Assembly: GCF_021018895.1 (NCBI RefSeq)
Contig: NC_079386.1
Location: 16,032,552-16,096,551, forward strand
Source of the DNA: Seriola aureovittata
Taxonomy: Eukaryota; Chordata; Actinopteri; Carangiformes; Carangidae
Direction of reading: 5' to 3'
DNA length: 64,000 bases
A model generated the notes under the pieces. The model worked only from the letters and a program-made list of their open reading frames with translations. It did no database searches and was not told the origin of the DNA. The position numbers were made by a program, and so were the translations under genes. Each line of letters begins with the position of its first letter. Positions within the stretch are counted from its first letter, which is position 1. This document shows positions 25,001 to 35,207 of this stretch, in pieces.

Positions 25001-25368
25001 CAGGTTCGAACCCCCCGTCCTGTCTCCTTCCTCCAGGTGAGGTCCCTCCAGGTAAATCCATCCGCCACATGCGTCAGTTCCACTCCCACCACAACCTGCT
25101 CAGCCTGTCCCAGCCCTCCTCCTCATCGTGCTCCACCTCCCGGCTCCACGGTCAGGACCCCGACCCCCAGGACCGCAGGGGCCCGCTGGGTTCTGCGCTG
25201 AGCTTCTCTCTGGGCGTCGGCGGCGGCAGCTGCTCCAGTCTGAGCGGGTCGACCGAGAGCAGCATCTGGGTGAGACAGACGCCGCAGGAGGAGAGCAAAC
25301 CTTCGCCCGCCACCAACTTCTGGGACTTCTTCACCGGGAAAGGCTCGAGCTCGGAGACGATGGTATGA
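1920..25368 (+). CDS. arhgap6: RhoGAP protein, ARHGAP6-like (5'-partial, 11 exons)
   Basis: Eleven coding exons join with consistent phases: 1920-2076, 9646-9714, 17513-17829, 21076-21292, 21438-21493, 22017-22167, 22274-22422, 22976-23146, 23254-23342, 23431-23657, 25037-25368. They give at least 644 codons to a TGA at 25366. The RhoGAP domain runs from about residue 225 to 430, with the arginine finger in [14 protein letters not shown] (R262 of the visible protein), the LLKEFLRD lysine helix and the [11 protein letters not shown] asparagine motif. RhoGAPs speed GTP hydrolysis on Rho GTPases; ARHGAP6 acts on RhoA and actin. The first exon follows a strong acceptor and is open upstream, so N-terminal exons lie outside the window. 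ATG 1941 is probably internal. ARHGAP36, the closest relative, has threonine at the finger as I recall it, so the arginine favours ARHGAP6. A third ARHGAP6/36 paralogue is the main alternative. Confidence 0.85.
2110..2190 (+). repeat. GCATAAAGACTG dispersed repeat, copy 1
   Basis: It shares TTAGCTTAGCATAAAGACTG and then ACAGCTAG with the copy at 35361. The family is familiar from perciform fish introns (recollection, not searched). Confidence 0.55.
4941..5034 (+). repeat. Dispersed repeat, copy 1 (GTCAGAG...GGATGT)
   Basis: It aligns with 8098-8190. Both hold GATTT(G/C)TAA, CAGC, CCCAAA and then CCCAGTCAGAG followed by a G-rich run and GGATGT. The two lie about 3.2 kb apart in direct orientation within one intron. 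Confidence 0.5.
6691..6941. mobile_element. piggyBac-like MITE (TTAA target site)
   Basis: A 243-bp element (6695-6937) is flanked by TTAA on both sides. It has inverted ends CCTCCCAGGACC and GGTCTTAGGAGG (10 of 12 match). Internally it has near-palindromes such as TCCACATATGTGGA and CCTCATATGTGGAC. TTAA duplication is the hallmark of piggyBac-type insertion. No transposase is present, so it is non-autonomous. Confidence 0.7.
7124..7415. repeat. Candidate inverted-repeat element
   Basis: TAGGGGTCGTTTG at 7124-7136 faces CAAACGACCCTA at 7404-7415. The interval of about 290 bp is non-coding. No clear target duplication was found, so this is a weak call. Confidence 0.3.
8098..8190 (+). repeat. 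Dispersed repeat, copy 2 (GTCAGAG...GGATGT)
   Basis: Direct copy of the 4941-5034 unit. The best-conserved block is CCCAGTCAGAGGGGGAGGAT. Confidence 0.5.
9646..9714 (+). CDS. arhgap6: arhgap6-like exon B
   Basis: A 69-nt exon of phase 1 at both ends, with acceptor TTCTCACAG and donor GTGAGT. It encodes a very basic segment ([20 protein letters not shown]), typical of the region ahead of the GAP domain in this family. Confidence 0.8.
10311..10527. mobile_element. Foldback MITE with ~75-bp arms
   Basis: The left arm (10313-10387, starting AAAGGAGCTATTTGTAAG) matches the reverse complement of the right arm (about 10450-10525) with a few mismatches. Both contain CTACATAGC and GTTAGCAT. The arms enclose a centre of about 60 bp. 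No coding capacity. Confidence 0.65.
10853..10910 (+). repeat. (AC)29 microsatellite
   Basis: Uninterrupted dinucleotide tract in an arhgap6-like intron. Confidence 0.95.
14605..14637 (-). repeat. GCATAAAG dispersed repeat, copy 2 (reverse)
   Basis: The reverse complement reads GGTTAGCCTAGCTTAGCATA followed by AAGCACTGGAAAC. This is the same family as the copies at 2110 and 35361. Confidence 0.45.
17513..17829 (+). CDS. arhgap6: arhgap6-like exon C
   Basis: This exon has acceptor CTCCTTCAG and donor GTGAGG (phase 0). It starts with the family signature [18 protein letters not shown] and continues into a low-complexity Gly/Ser/Pro linker. Its GC content is high relative to the flanking introns. 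Confidence 0.88.
18505..18595 (-). repeat. ATTAATC-family repeat, partial copy
   Basis: It starts GTTGCACCTAATTATCTGTT and contains TCTGTAAAATGTTAAGAGTG and CCATCACAATTT. This reads as the family in reverse orientation. Confidence 0.45.
19601..19652 (+). repeat. (AC)26 microsatellite
   Basis: Uninterrupted dinucleotide tract in an arhgap6-like intron. Confidence 0.95.
21076..21292 (+). CDS. arhgap6: arhgap6-like exon D (GAP domain start)
   Basis: This exon follows CTCTCGCAG and ends at donor GTGAGA (phase 1). It encodes [20 protein letters not shown] and the GAP entry [18 protein letters not shown]. The [11 protein letters not shown] stretch is a lineage-specific linker. Confidence 0.88.
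21438..21493 (+). CDS. arhgap6: arhgap6-like exon E (arginine finger)
   Basis: A 56-nt exon encoding [18 protein letters not shown]. The arginine after GIF is the catalytic finger of RhoGAPs. The donor GTGAGG is followed at once by (AC)20, described under the intron feature. Confidence 0.88.
21494..22016 (+). promoter_or_regulatory. AC...GT bridging intron of arhgap6-like gene
   Basis: This 523-nt intron starts GTGAGG followed by (AC)20 at 21500-21539. It ends with (GT)15 at 21978-22007 followed by TCTCCTCAG. In the transcript the AC tract can pair perfectly with the GU tract, which would bring the donor and acceptor together. Published work on fish introns (Fairbrother laboratory) describes this architecture as a structure-assisted splicing class with little need for U2AF2. 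The repeats are seen directly; the splicing role is inferred. Confidence 0.7.
22017..22167 (+). CDS. arhgap6: arhgap6-like exon F (GAP core)
   Basis: A 151-nt exon from phase 0 to phase 1. It encodes [20 protein letters not shown] and DPLLPRELY, the central GAP helices with the conserved lysine. The acceptor side carries (GT)15 and the donor side carries (AC)n, so the exon is flanked by complementary repeats. Confidence 0.9.
22174..22209 (+). repeat. (CA)n tract after exon F donor
   Basis: CA repeat with one G interruption at 22195. It starts seven bases into the intron. Confidence 0.95.
22274..22422 (+). CDS. arhgap6: arhgap6-like exon G (GAP core)
   Basis: This exon follows CTCCTGCAG and ends at donor GTACGA (phase 0). 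It encodes the [19 protein letters not shown] helix of the RhoGAP fold. Confidence 0.88.
22444..22590. mobile_element. Short MITE in arhgap6-like intron
   Basis: A 147-bp segment starts TTTAAAGGGGC and ends GCCCCTTTAAA. The inverted similarity extends to about 18 bp with one gap. It lies in the intron between exons G and H. Confidence 0.45.
22976..23146 (+). CDS. arhgap6: arhgap6-like exon H (GAP core)
   Basis: This exon follows a long C/T tract ending CTCCAG and has 57 codons in phase 0. It encodes [20 protein letters not shown], with the conserved RhoGAP asparagine, and the helix ending in NYRRLFT. Confidence 0.9.
23254..23342 (+). CDS. arhgap6: arhgap6-like exon I (GAP end)
   Basis: This exon follows a (TG)n tract and TTTCTCCAG, and ends at donor GTAACC in phase 2. 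It encodes [20 protein letters not shown], the segment that closes the GAP domain in ARHGAP6-type proteins. Confidence 0.88.
23431..23657 (+). CDS. arhgap6: arhgap6-like exon J (Ser/Pro-rich tail)
   Basis: The acceptor is a tandem CAGCAGCAG (23428-23436), so splicing may vary by one or two serines. The exon encodes a serine/glycine/proline-rich tail and then [15 protein letters not shown]. It ends at donor GTATAC in phase 1. Confidence 0.8.
25037..25368 (+). CDS. arhgap6: arhgap6-like exon K (C-terminus)
   Basis: The terminal exon follows CTTCCTCCAG. It encodes [18 protein letters not shown], a Ser-rich stretch, [10 protein letters not shown] and the final residues ETMV. T-x-V at the end is a class I PDZ-ligand pattern. 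The stop is TGA. Confidence 0.85.
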
Positions 25369-25750
25369 TGAAGGGCGAGAAGAGAGGAGGAGCGTGAGTG
25401 TGCAGTCGTGCAACTTCCTGTCCGAGGTCAGAAATCCTCCGAAAAATTGGTCAAAGTTCCTGTTACATTTCCAGAGACGTCTGTTGACTTTACAAACAAA
25501 AGATAAGTATATTCCAGGATTATAAACGCGTCATGACGACTCTTGTTTTGAAAAATCTCCAAATTTCCTACTTGAACTTCCTGTATATGACTGTAGTTGG
25601 GACAAAGAAGAAATGAAGAAAACCCAACAAATGGAGGATAAACTTTTTTTTTTTTTTTTAAAGACAGTGTGGATTGATGTTGAAGATGAAAACGTCCTCG
25701 GACAGAGTCACGGACATCTGAGTCAATAAAGAATCAAAAACAAAATAAAT
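25369..25750 (+). other. 3' UTR of arhgap6-like gene with poly(A) signal
   Basis: This is non-coding sequence after the TGA. An AATAAA at 25725-25730, about 360 nt past the stop, is the likely poly(A) signal. The exact cleavage site is not visible. Confidence 0.55.
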
Positions 25751-28700
25751 CTGTCAATGAGATTATCTGGAGGTGGATGCAGTAATAATTGCATTGTATA
25801 TAAACTGTACATGATGTATTCCATAAGTTTACATACACAAAACTTTGTCTTTACTACCTAGAACTGTGTAACTAACTGTAGCTGCATGGGCTCCACTAAC
25901 CCGTCCTCTGTAACGACGCTGTCCCGGACTCCCTTTGGTTTCTTTTTGTTGTTTTCTTGTTTCCCCCTCAATGAGCCACATTTACTTTGACTCGGATTCA
26001 CAATTCATCTTTCAGCTGTCCACAATTAGCAACTATGAAGATCCAAAGTGTGATCCAATAATATGAACGACTACAGATAAAATATTTAACGCAGCCATTC
26101 AATTCCAAATTTGAAATCGGCTCGGAAATTTTTGTGTGCAGTTCACATTCACATTCGAGTTCGTTAAGTTTCAGCAAAGAGGGATTTTGCATTCTGACCT
26201 GAGAGGTTGGATGCTGCGTTCATATCACATGGGCAGTTTAACTTGTAAACAGCCTTCATGTCCATTTTGAAGTCCTATTAACCAGTTTTCTGAAAACTCC
26301 ACTACATCCATCTTAATCCAAAAGTTTTGAGCCAAAGTCCTTTTGTTTAAGATTTAATAAACCCAAATTCAATAATGTAGCACTACACCGTCTGTGCACA
26401 GTATTTTTAGCCCTCATATGACCAACTTTGCTAGTGCACAACCGTCCTGAGTCATCTCTACCAAGAATCCCATTTCCTGTGAACGCAGCATTAAACTTCA
26501 GTATTCTACAAGTTAAAAGAAAACCATCTGAAACAGTGATTTTCTGCAGCAGAACAACTTTTATTCCATTAAAGAAAAAAGAGCTCAGAATAAAGGAAAA
26601 TTTGATCATCCGTGCAACTCCATCTAAATGAGGAAGCTCATCTGTTGAGAGCTCCGGAACAGCCACTAAATAGGATCTTATGAGAACTTCTACGAAGGTG
26701 AAGAATGACCTTATTTCCCATCAAGCTAATCGTCTTACAGCAACGTGGAGGGTCTGTGTTACATGTAAATGTAGTTTTAACAGCACTTTAATGGCCATAT
26801 TTCATTGTGAAGCAGCCATTGAAATGCTGTTGAAACAAAGGTTTTTCGTGCTGCCTAGATGTCGGAAAATCTTCTCAACGAAATGACGCCTGGTGTTTTA
26901 AAAAGGTATCTCAGCATGTGCATGTGTCTTCGGAGCATCTTTGTCACCGTGGTCCAGCAGCTAGAAATCACTTAGACTACATGGATGTCGTATAGAAATT
27001 CAGCTTTCAGGAGCGTTACCTTCCTTTAACCACAAGAGGGAGACATCCGCTCATATAACCTGCATAGATTTAGTGTGTTAGGTTTGGGAATAGTGCCAAA
27101 CGGTAAGAAACTGTACAGATGTTTTTGCCTCTGGCCTCTTGTGTAGTAGAAATCCACGATGTTGTACAGAGATTTTCCTACGTCCTAACGTTTGTATTTC
27201 TTCACCACAAACACAGAAGTTGTCCGTCACCTCGGCAGGTGAATGTATCATCTGTTCTTTTGGGTTTCCTTGTAGAGAAAACAAGATATATTTTGTCTTT
27301 TTTTTTTTTTTTTGTCAGTGACACTTTTTCTATATCATTGTAAAATCCATCAAAGTGTGTTAAGACCTAAACCGGAGAATGTACCGCCTACCTGCAGAGA
27401 ATTAAATGTCAAACTCGCTCTGTGTCGTTGCTTATTGTCGAATCTGCTGGGAGAGAGGAGGGGTTATTATTCTGACTCAGTTCACTGTTACCATGTTACC
27501 GTGTCGGGGCCTTTTGGTCACTTTTGGCAGCACAACAATTTGAAAAGCAATAATGTGAGTCAGACGACAAAAACACCCTGCAGGGGAAGATGATCTCACA
27601 CCGGATACGCAGACGCAGCTTCAGTTGGTTCCATTTAGATGCTGCAGACTTCGTTTGGATTTACAGAACTGCACAAAACCAGATGATTTAAGACATTTAA
27701 AAAAATAAAAAACACCTGCAATCCCATGATAGAGTCCTCAGTGTATCTTTCAGCAGGAAACAGACTGGAAACTGGAGTCTAGACTCGTCCACCAGTAAGT
27801 TAATATCTGTTGACTTGAATTAGTTGTTCCCATCTTTTTTTTTCTCGCTTGGGATCCTCAGATGTTTTTTATCATTCATCATTATGTTGTTGAAACAAGC
27901 TATCATGTAGGGATTTGATACGTTGCAGTGAGTTACAATTCCATACTAATGTTGTAAAGTAGTGTATACACCCGCGTACTCAAGTTAACTCTGAACTATT
28001 TTGGCAGAAACGACGGGAGGTACGAAACGACAGCCGCTGCACGAACTGCAACTTCTGCAAGTTTTCAAGTTGGCAAACAACAAATAGCAGGTAAAAAAAA
28101 CAAAAACAAAATCCAAAAACCTTGTTTCCTAAACTTTCACTGAACCAACTTTTTATTTTTTATCCAATTCTAGTTGATTTTGCAGTGTATAAGCTTCAGA
28201 AGTGTCAGAGTCAAGTCAGAGCTTCTTTAACCAAAAACAAGAACTAAGTTAACACTGATGTTCACTATACTAGATTCTGATTGGCTGCTGAGACCAGCTC
28301 CTCCTCTTCAGATGATGTAAACCTGCCAGAACAAGGAAAAATATTCAAGGTGTTTGATGTGATTAAGACCAAATCTAACTGAGATGGACTGATTTGAGTT
28401 TATCTGAAAACACCTATATTATTAGAATTCATATTTCTTCAAAAATCATTGATGATATATTCAAATTCCTGCCATAGAAACGCCGCAGCGGCTGTATAAA
28501 TCAACAAGAACGAATCCTGAGAAACGGTAGCAGAGACAGACACAAGACCGTTCCTAAGATTCCATCTTCAAAACCAGTTTGTGTTTTATTTCAAACAGTT
28601 TGGACACCATCAGAACCAGCCGTCATTCCCAAACTTCACTGCATCTACATGTATTCAGAGTGAACTTCAGACAGCAGTATGTGCAGCAGCCGCAGCCCCA

Positions 28701-29234
28701 CAAACACAAACAGAGCACAGAGGAGAAGGACTTGATGCTCTGTCATTGCGATGTGTTTGCAGCTAAAATGAAGAAGCGTCAGCCTCAGCAATTTCGAACA
28801 ATTTATGGCCAGTTAAAGGTCTGCCACAAAAACCCTCTGTGTCTGAGAGCGGTGCCAGAATAAGAACAAATCTCTCAGAAAAGACTGAACCAGCTTTTTA
28901 ACCAGTCTGTTGCACTTCAATGCTCCATTGCTCAAGATGAATCCAAACCAGATTCTTGTGTTTTTTATATACTCCATAATTGAATGTTATTAAAGTTTGA
29001 ATTCAGTCTCACAAAGCTGCAAAATATTAAATGATCTTTTTCCAACAGACACAGAGCTGTATTTGATGTAAATAAATAAGCAGTTTTGTTGTTTGTGTGT
29101 GTGAGACTGCCGTCACATCGCACGCTAGTACGTTAATGACACATTGAGTCACTTCTCGTCCATCACATAATAGGTTCAAAACATTTACATTCTTGGTGAG
29201 TCTTAAAAGGGGATGATGTGGATGACCGAGGCCC

Positions 29235-29259
29235 GGGGGGGGGGGGGGGGGGGGGGGGG
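29235..29259 (+). repeat. G25 homopolymer
   Basis: Twenty-five consecutive G bases. The length in the assembly may be inexact. Confidence 0.9.
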
Positions 29260-31674
29260 ATTTCAGGACACGAAAACTTCAACTGTTAAAGGAAAAATCC
29301 ATCTGCAGTGTTATTTCTCAACAAAATGTTGGTGCTTCTGCTTTTCCCCCTGCTCATCTACTTTAGGAAGTAATTTCCTACAGTTCCCATAATGCCTTTC
29401 TACAACACCAATGGCAGAGGTTTTAATTTGCTGTTTTTTTGTCAATAACGAACATACAGGAGTTTAACGAGTTACTAAATACGTTAAACATTCAACTATT
29501 AGTTGTTGTAAATTAGTCTATTGAGTCTAGTAATTAGTCTAATTTTTGGCCCATTTTCTTGTTATTTTAACGGGTTAATGTTGGTAGAAAACTAAAGCTT
29601 TTTACCGACGACACCATATTTTAGATCGGGAAAACATCAACCGGAAACCATGATCTCAAGACTTTGTGTAGGTAAATAATCACAATGTTGATATTTTAAA
29701 GATCCAGTAACAATATTGTGTGTGCGCCAATAGTCATGTTTTTACATAATCGTATAATATAAACAAACATTTTAATAAAAGTCCCTTAATTTAGTTTTTT
29801 TAAATCGTGGCCATCATATATACTGACCGCAACATTTTACAGTTTAAAAAATACATTTGACATATGATAAATTTGTAATTGTGTCGCTGTTTCTAAACTA
29901 CCTTTTAATGCCTCTTTGGAATTTCTGTACTGCAATTATCAGCTGACATATACGATTAATCTGCGATAAGCTCATTTCAGCCGTTTTATATTTTAAGTTA
30001 TCAAAAAAAAACTTTTCAATATACCAGAACTCAGGAATTATAATGGGACATTTACAGAATTTGACCAGTTATCATACAACAAATCATAAAACAAGCCAAG
30101 AGACAAAAAGAAAAACACCAACAGTTGAATATTTTCAAGTACTCATGTAATTTAAAGTGGATTTTTCCTTTAACACAGTGATACATGTGACAGTTTTTGG
30201 TCAGTTTCTTATAGGAAAACTTCTTGAGTTTTCTGTGTACAATACTGTGACCGGTCAGATTACATATGAGATCATTCATTTGGGGCTGTTTGGTTTAGGC
30301 TGCCTGTGATGCCAGATGGGTGGGGCTTGTTACTTTTTAAGCACCAGGCATATTGATTCACCACCAGAATAAAAGTACTGTAGAGACATAATGTCTGCTA
30401 ACATTGTTTGATCTAGATCTGCTGATTATTTCAAGCAAGCAATTATTTATATTCCAATAATAACATCTGTATTTATGTACACATCAACATCTCTCATCAC
30501 ATACTCCCAAAAATTAAACCAAAATAAATCCTTAAAAATATCCAGAGCTGCCTACACAAGAATGGTAGACTATTAAAATTAGTAAAATATATCAAAAACA
30601 AGTGAAACATCTAAGAAAAAGAAGTTAACATAAACATTCATAATAATAATAATATTAATAGTATTTAAATAAAAAAAAAAAAGAGCCTTGTTTCAACATG
30701 GGTTTCCAAAGCTTTGTGTGGCCAAACACGTCAACCAACACAGATTCATAACCAGCTCCAAACTGAATCTGTGGACTTCCATTTCCCAAGTGATGCCTTT
30801 TTGTGCTTGTTTTTGTTCTTTTATACTGTGAGTGAAGGAAGGTTTGCTTAAAATATGCTTCAAATATAAAACACATCATTTGGTTCGTATGAAAGCAACA
30901 ATTTTCAGGTGTCCACAGATTCTGCCGGTGCCTCGATACAACCTGAATTTTTTTGTCAGACCTTTTCTTTTCTCTGACTTCCAAAAACTGCAGAACTGAT
31001 GGAAACAAAGTGGATCAACCCAAAAAAAAAATTCTATCAACATCATCCTTTCATGTAGATTAGTTGAGTTTAAGAGCAGCACAGACAGGAAAGGGAAATA
31101 GTGTTGACTTTGAAACCTCGACCCAGTGGATGAAGTGGAGTGTTTTGGACGCGTCAGCTGAAGTCGCCTCCTCTCCTTCGTTTTGAAAACTATGAAACGT
31201 TCAAGAACTCGACCACAAACGTTTGTGGTTGTAATGAGCAGATTGTAACTGTTGAGTTTGGATTTCGTTGGATTTACCAACACTGTTTTAACATTACCTC
31301 GCCCTGATCCAGGTGTGTCATACGACGCGCCGCTGGCCAGGATCTCTATGGGACATTTCATCCTATTTATAACCTTTGATTTTTCATGAATTGTACTGAC
31401 TGTAAATGAGTAGCACTAAAAGAGATTGGAAACTCTAGAAATATCAACAATTAGCTGTGTTTACTTCAGCTCTGATACAAAATCATGATGAGAAAAAGTT
31501 TTATTTCAAAGTTTTTAACTCACTCACACATTGACCCGTAAATGGCACGACACTATTTTGCTCTTTTTTCCAAGTTAGTCAGTAAGCCAACTTGATAACT
31601 TTCCTTTTTTTAATGGTAATAAACATTACATTGTCCTAACACTGCCAGCACTAAAGCACACGTCGTCGCTGATT

Positions 31675-31679
<5 letters not shown>

Positions 31680-31715
<36 letters not shown>
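31680..31715 (+). repeat. (AT)18 microsatellite
   Basis: Self-complementary AT tract in the 25.7-35.1 kb spacer. Confidence 0.95.
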
Positions 31716-31718
<3 letters not shown>

Positions 31719-32569
31719 ACCCTGCAAACACAGCCCCAATATCTCAATCAGGCAGTTTGCCACATGGAGCTTTGAGCCTGAAGTAAAGGTCATATGGGTC
31801 ATGATGAATATTGCCTATCACCCTGCGAGTCTGTACTTTTGTTTTGTACTTCCTGTCAGTGAGTTCTGGGAGACAGCGACGTAATACAACGGTCAGGGAT
31901 CGAGGCTCGGTGATTCAAAGACACTGTGGGTAAACCCGACATATCCAGAGTGGATCAGGGCGACACGTTACTCTGATCCTGTGCTTGTAAAAAAATTTTT
32001 TATTGTAAATGCTTTTAGAAGGAGAGAGAGAGCGACTTGAGTTTTGAGACGCACCCAAATCCAGATGGCATTTTACAGGTCAAGCATCAGCCCTGCTCTT
32101 ATTTTACTGTACATTTTAACATTCAGATAATAATTGAGCCACTGCCCAGGCCACTCAACTACTGTAGAACATATACAGGCCACAGAGCGCGCGTTTCCAT
32201 TCACTTCCCATCTGCTGCAGCTTCGTTACGAAAGGAGTGTGACCGGGTGAGCTTGCTCGTTAATCCGAGGCAGCCCGGTCGGGTGGAGCCTCATGAGCTT
32301 GGCAGTGTAAAACATACTTCAGAAAAAACAAGACTAAACCAAAAGAACCTACATTTGGTTTTTTTGTGCGTTTAACAAAAAAAGAAAGAAGAGGAGGTTG
32401 TTGCCGATCAGCAGGCTCAAGTTTTAAAAGTTTTAAAATGGCTCCTGTTTCTCCTCCTCTCAGCACAATTAAAACCTATTTATGAGCATCAATTAAACCG
32501 TTTATCTATTTGCACAATCGTTAAGAGACCAGAGCTGTAAACGAGTAATCTGTTAAATTCGTAGATAGA

Positions 32570-32830
32570 AAATTAATTGGCTTCAATATTGATAATGATT
32601 AACCATTTGTTTGTCAGGGCCAAAGTTTTTCTGACCACTGGCCTCTGTAACTTTAGGGTTTGTTGCTTTTCTCTGTTTTATATCACTGTGAATTGAATAA
32701 TTTGAAAATGTGAAGATGCCACCTTGGACTCTGGGGAATAAGTGATGGGACATTTATTATTCTAACATTTAATGAACTGACATTATGTGTTTATGATACA
32801 ACTGCAACTAATGATTATTCTCACTGTTCA
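32570..32830 (+). repeat. ATTAATC-family repeat, diverged copy
   Basis: It contains AGAAAATTAATTGGCTTCAA and GATGCCACCTTGGACTCTGG, followed by GTGATGGGACATTT. It ends in CAACTGCAACTAATGATTAT. Confidence 0.5.
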
Positions 32831-35105
32831 TTGATTTAGTTTTTTTAATACATTTATGTGAATTAATTTCTTATTTAATCTTCAACCTGTCAAGAAAGAC
32901 AGACGACAAATTCCTAGATCTTAAGAAACAAATAATTTTTCTGCCGATCGACTAATTAACTGACTTCCTAGTTTTGGTTCTGATTTTACGACGACAGCTT
33001 TTAACAGTTTAATTAATGCTTTAAAAAAAAGCAACACTACAGTCAAATGTTTGGTGACATGACCCTTTAATATTGCCAGTAACAGGCCGAGTCAACACTG
33101 AATCAGAATTTGTTTCTGTCCTGAACTCTTTCCTGAATTAGATTTTAAGAGATACTGAGGAGGGGGAAGCCATTTTAAACTGCTGAGACAAACACAGACA
33201 GAGACCGTCTTACTGCATTAAATATACCGCGTCGCCGCCGCCATCGACCGACCGTGGACGAGCTCCACATCAGCAGGCCGTTAGCGTCACTCAGCGTTAT
33301 TGAGCAATTCAGGATGATTGTGGAGTGAAAAACATGTTATGTAAAAGGTCTGAGCGCCTGCCAGAGCTGCAGCTGCAGGAGAAACACTTAAGCCAGAGTC
33401 GAAATTTGCCAGCGTGTGATTGGTGGCTGATATTATGAGGTGTACTGTACCAGCTGTAGCAAGGTGTGCGTACGGGAGGTGTTAGAGTTTGCAGTCGGTA
33501 AATAAAGCTTTAAAAAGGCGCTAAAAGGACAAGACACACTAAACAAACATTCAGACAGGTTTTGTGTAGTGTGACAGTTTGGATGTAAGAACTGACTTAA
33601 AGGAAAGAAAAAGTCTTTCTCTTTGTGTGTCCCTTTTAAAACAATACAAATGTGCATATTCTGGCTTTTTTTTGTTTGTTTTGTTTTTAAATTCAAAAAT
33701 GTTAAAACAACACGAACCTTTAAAAGCAAACTGTAAAGTCAAAACCACGAGAAGCCAACTTCAAAAAAATAAAAAGTTAGCTTATGCTGTTGAAACATCT
33801 TCGTTTAATATCTTCCCTTGAGGACTTTTTTTTTTTCTGCTGTGGCACCAAACATGACCCGTAATGGCACGACACACCAGGAACTGGAGAACTTAAACTT
33901 TCACCAGCCACTTTCACTGCTCAGACAACTAGTTTTTTTTTTTTTTTTTAAAGCTAAAAACAGGATTGTCAGATCTTGAAGCTCATCGTTTTAGATCTTT
34001 ACCATTTAAATATTTGGGGTTAACTGATTTCTACCAAACTTTTAGGTGTCTTCATGCAGCTCTTAAAATCAAACGAGCTGCTGATAAAACCTCGACATAA
34101 TTAATAAAACAGTAAATGGTTGAATTACAGATATTGCAAAAAGTATTATTTTTTCAAATATTCAAAATAAAATTTTTTTTTGTTGTTGAGTAAAAACTGA
34201 AAGTAATGAGCCCTTCTTATCTGTCAAAGACTAATTTGTCAGATGCATCGACGCCTCTCCAGTGGCTGGTTTTCATTTCCCGTTCTGCCTATATAACACT
34301 ATATCTCGTTAGCACCACCTCATGATATAAACACTGCAAACTAGCAACTGCATCACTGCGCGTCAAGCTAAAGGTAGTGTCAGTGGTTTTGTTGTGACAG
34401 GCGGGACGTCTAACAACGCTGTCAGATATTAGTCTTTCTCCGTCTCCAGAGGAAGATTCATTAGGGAGCTTCTCTTTTTTTTTTTTCTTTCTTTTTTAGT
34501 TTTAAATTTGAGGTGTGTTATGTGTTAGCGTAAAGCTAAGGAAAAGCTTTACGGTCATTGTGGAAAGCTAATTTAGCATGGTATAATAATATGCACACAA
34601 AAAAACGCTAAAGAAGACTGCGATGCCACCGATGGTAACCATGACACGGAGGCTTGGCATCCTCTGGCACGAGTCACATATGTGTCTCATCCGAAACAGC
34701 TGATTGGTCACTCTGCATCATCACGGCAGTCCCAGACTGCTTTTTACCTCCAGAATGGACCGCTGTGCACACGCCGATGTCAGCCTCTTGGATTGGCGTT
34801 ACTCTTTAAGTCTTCCCAGCTGATGCCACAGTGCAAAGCCAGCGTTACAGAATCGGCCATCTTGTTTTGTAAGGTGCTTTGTTGCAGTGTGGGCTCAGAG
34901 GATTTAAACGGTCGTAATCCAGGAGGCTGGCATGCGACCTGCGCACGTCTCAACCGATCCGAGTTGGCGCTCCAGTGCAAATCTCCGCCGACAGGGAATA
35001 AAGCCTGGATACTTATGTGAGCGTACTGGGCGGAGCCGGTGGCAGGCATAAGCCCCTCCCCCTCTGTTGAGTGACAGTCTGTTGGGGATTTTACCGCTGG
35101 CTGGT

Positions 35106-35207
35106 TCAGTCCCTGGACTGGTAGAACAGGATGTATCCCGACTCGGAGTTCTTGGAAATGTCCGATGTCAGACCGTAGAACTCCTCGATCGCCTGCGCGT
35201 CAATTTT
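35106..35207 (-). CDS. usp12: usp12 exon 10 (C-terminus)
   Basis: The terminal exon after a 4.9-kb intron, with acceptor TTCTCTTGTAG. It encodes [20 protein letters not shown] and ends YILFYQSRD followed by TGA. Confidence 0.95.

Larger units (their letters stand above)
25751..35105. other. Intergenic / probable usp12 3' UTR, no coding seen
   Basis: No protein-like exon is seen on either strand. On the usp12 strand, the first AATAAA I find past the stop is at 32753-32758, which would give a 3' UTR of about 2.35 kb. A longer UTR is possible. The stretch also holds G25 (29235-29259), (AT)18 (31680-31715) and diverged ATTAATC-family copies (about 32570-32830 and 32935-32965). Confidence 0.5.

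Noticed and set aside
31541..33876. Shared phrase GGCACGACAC at about 31551 and 33866
   Set aside because: Only about 19 bases are shared, with no extended homology, so it is too short to call a repeat family.
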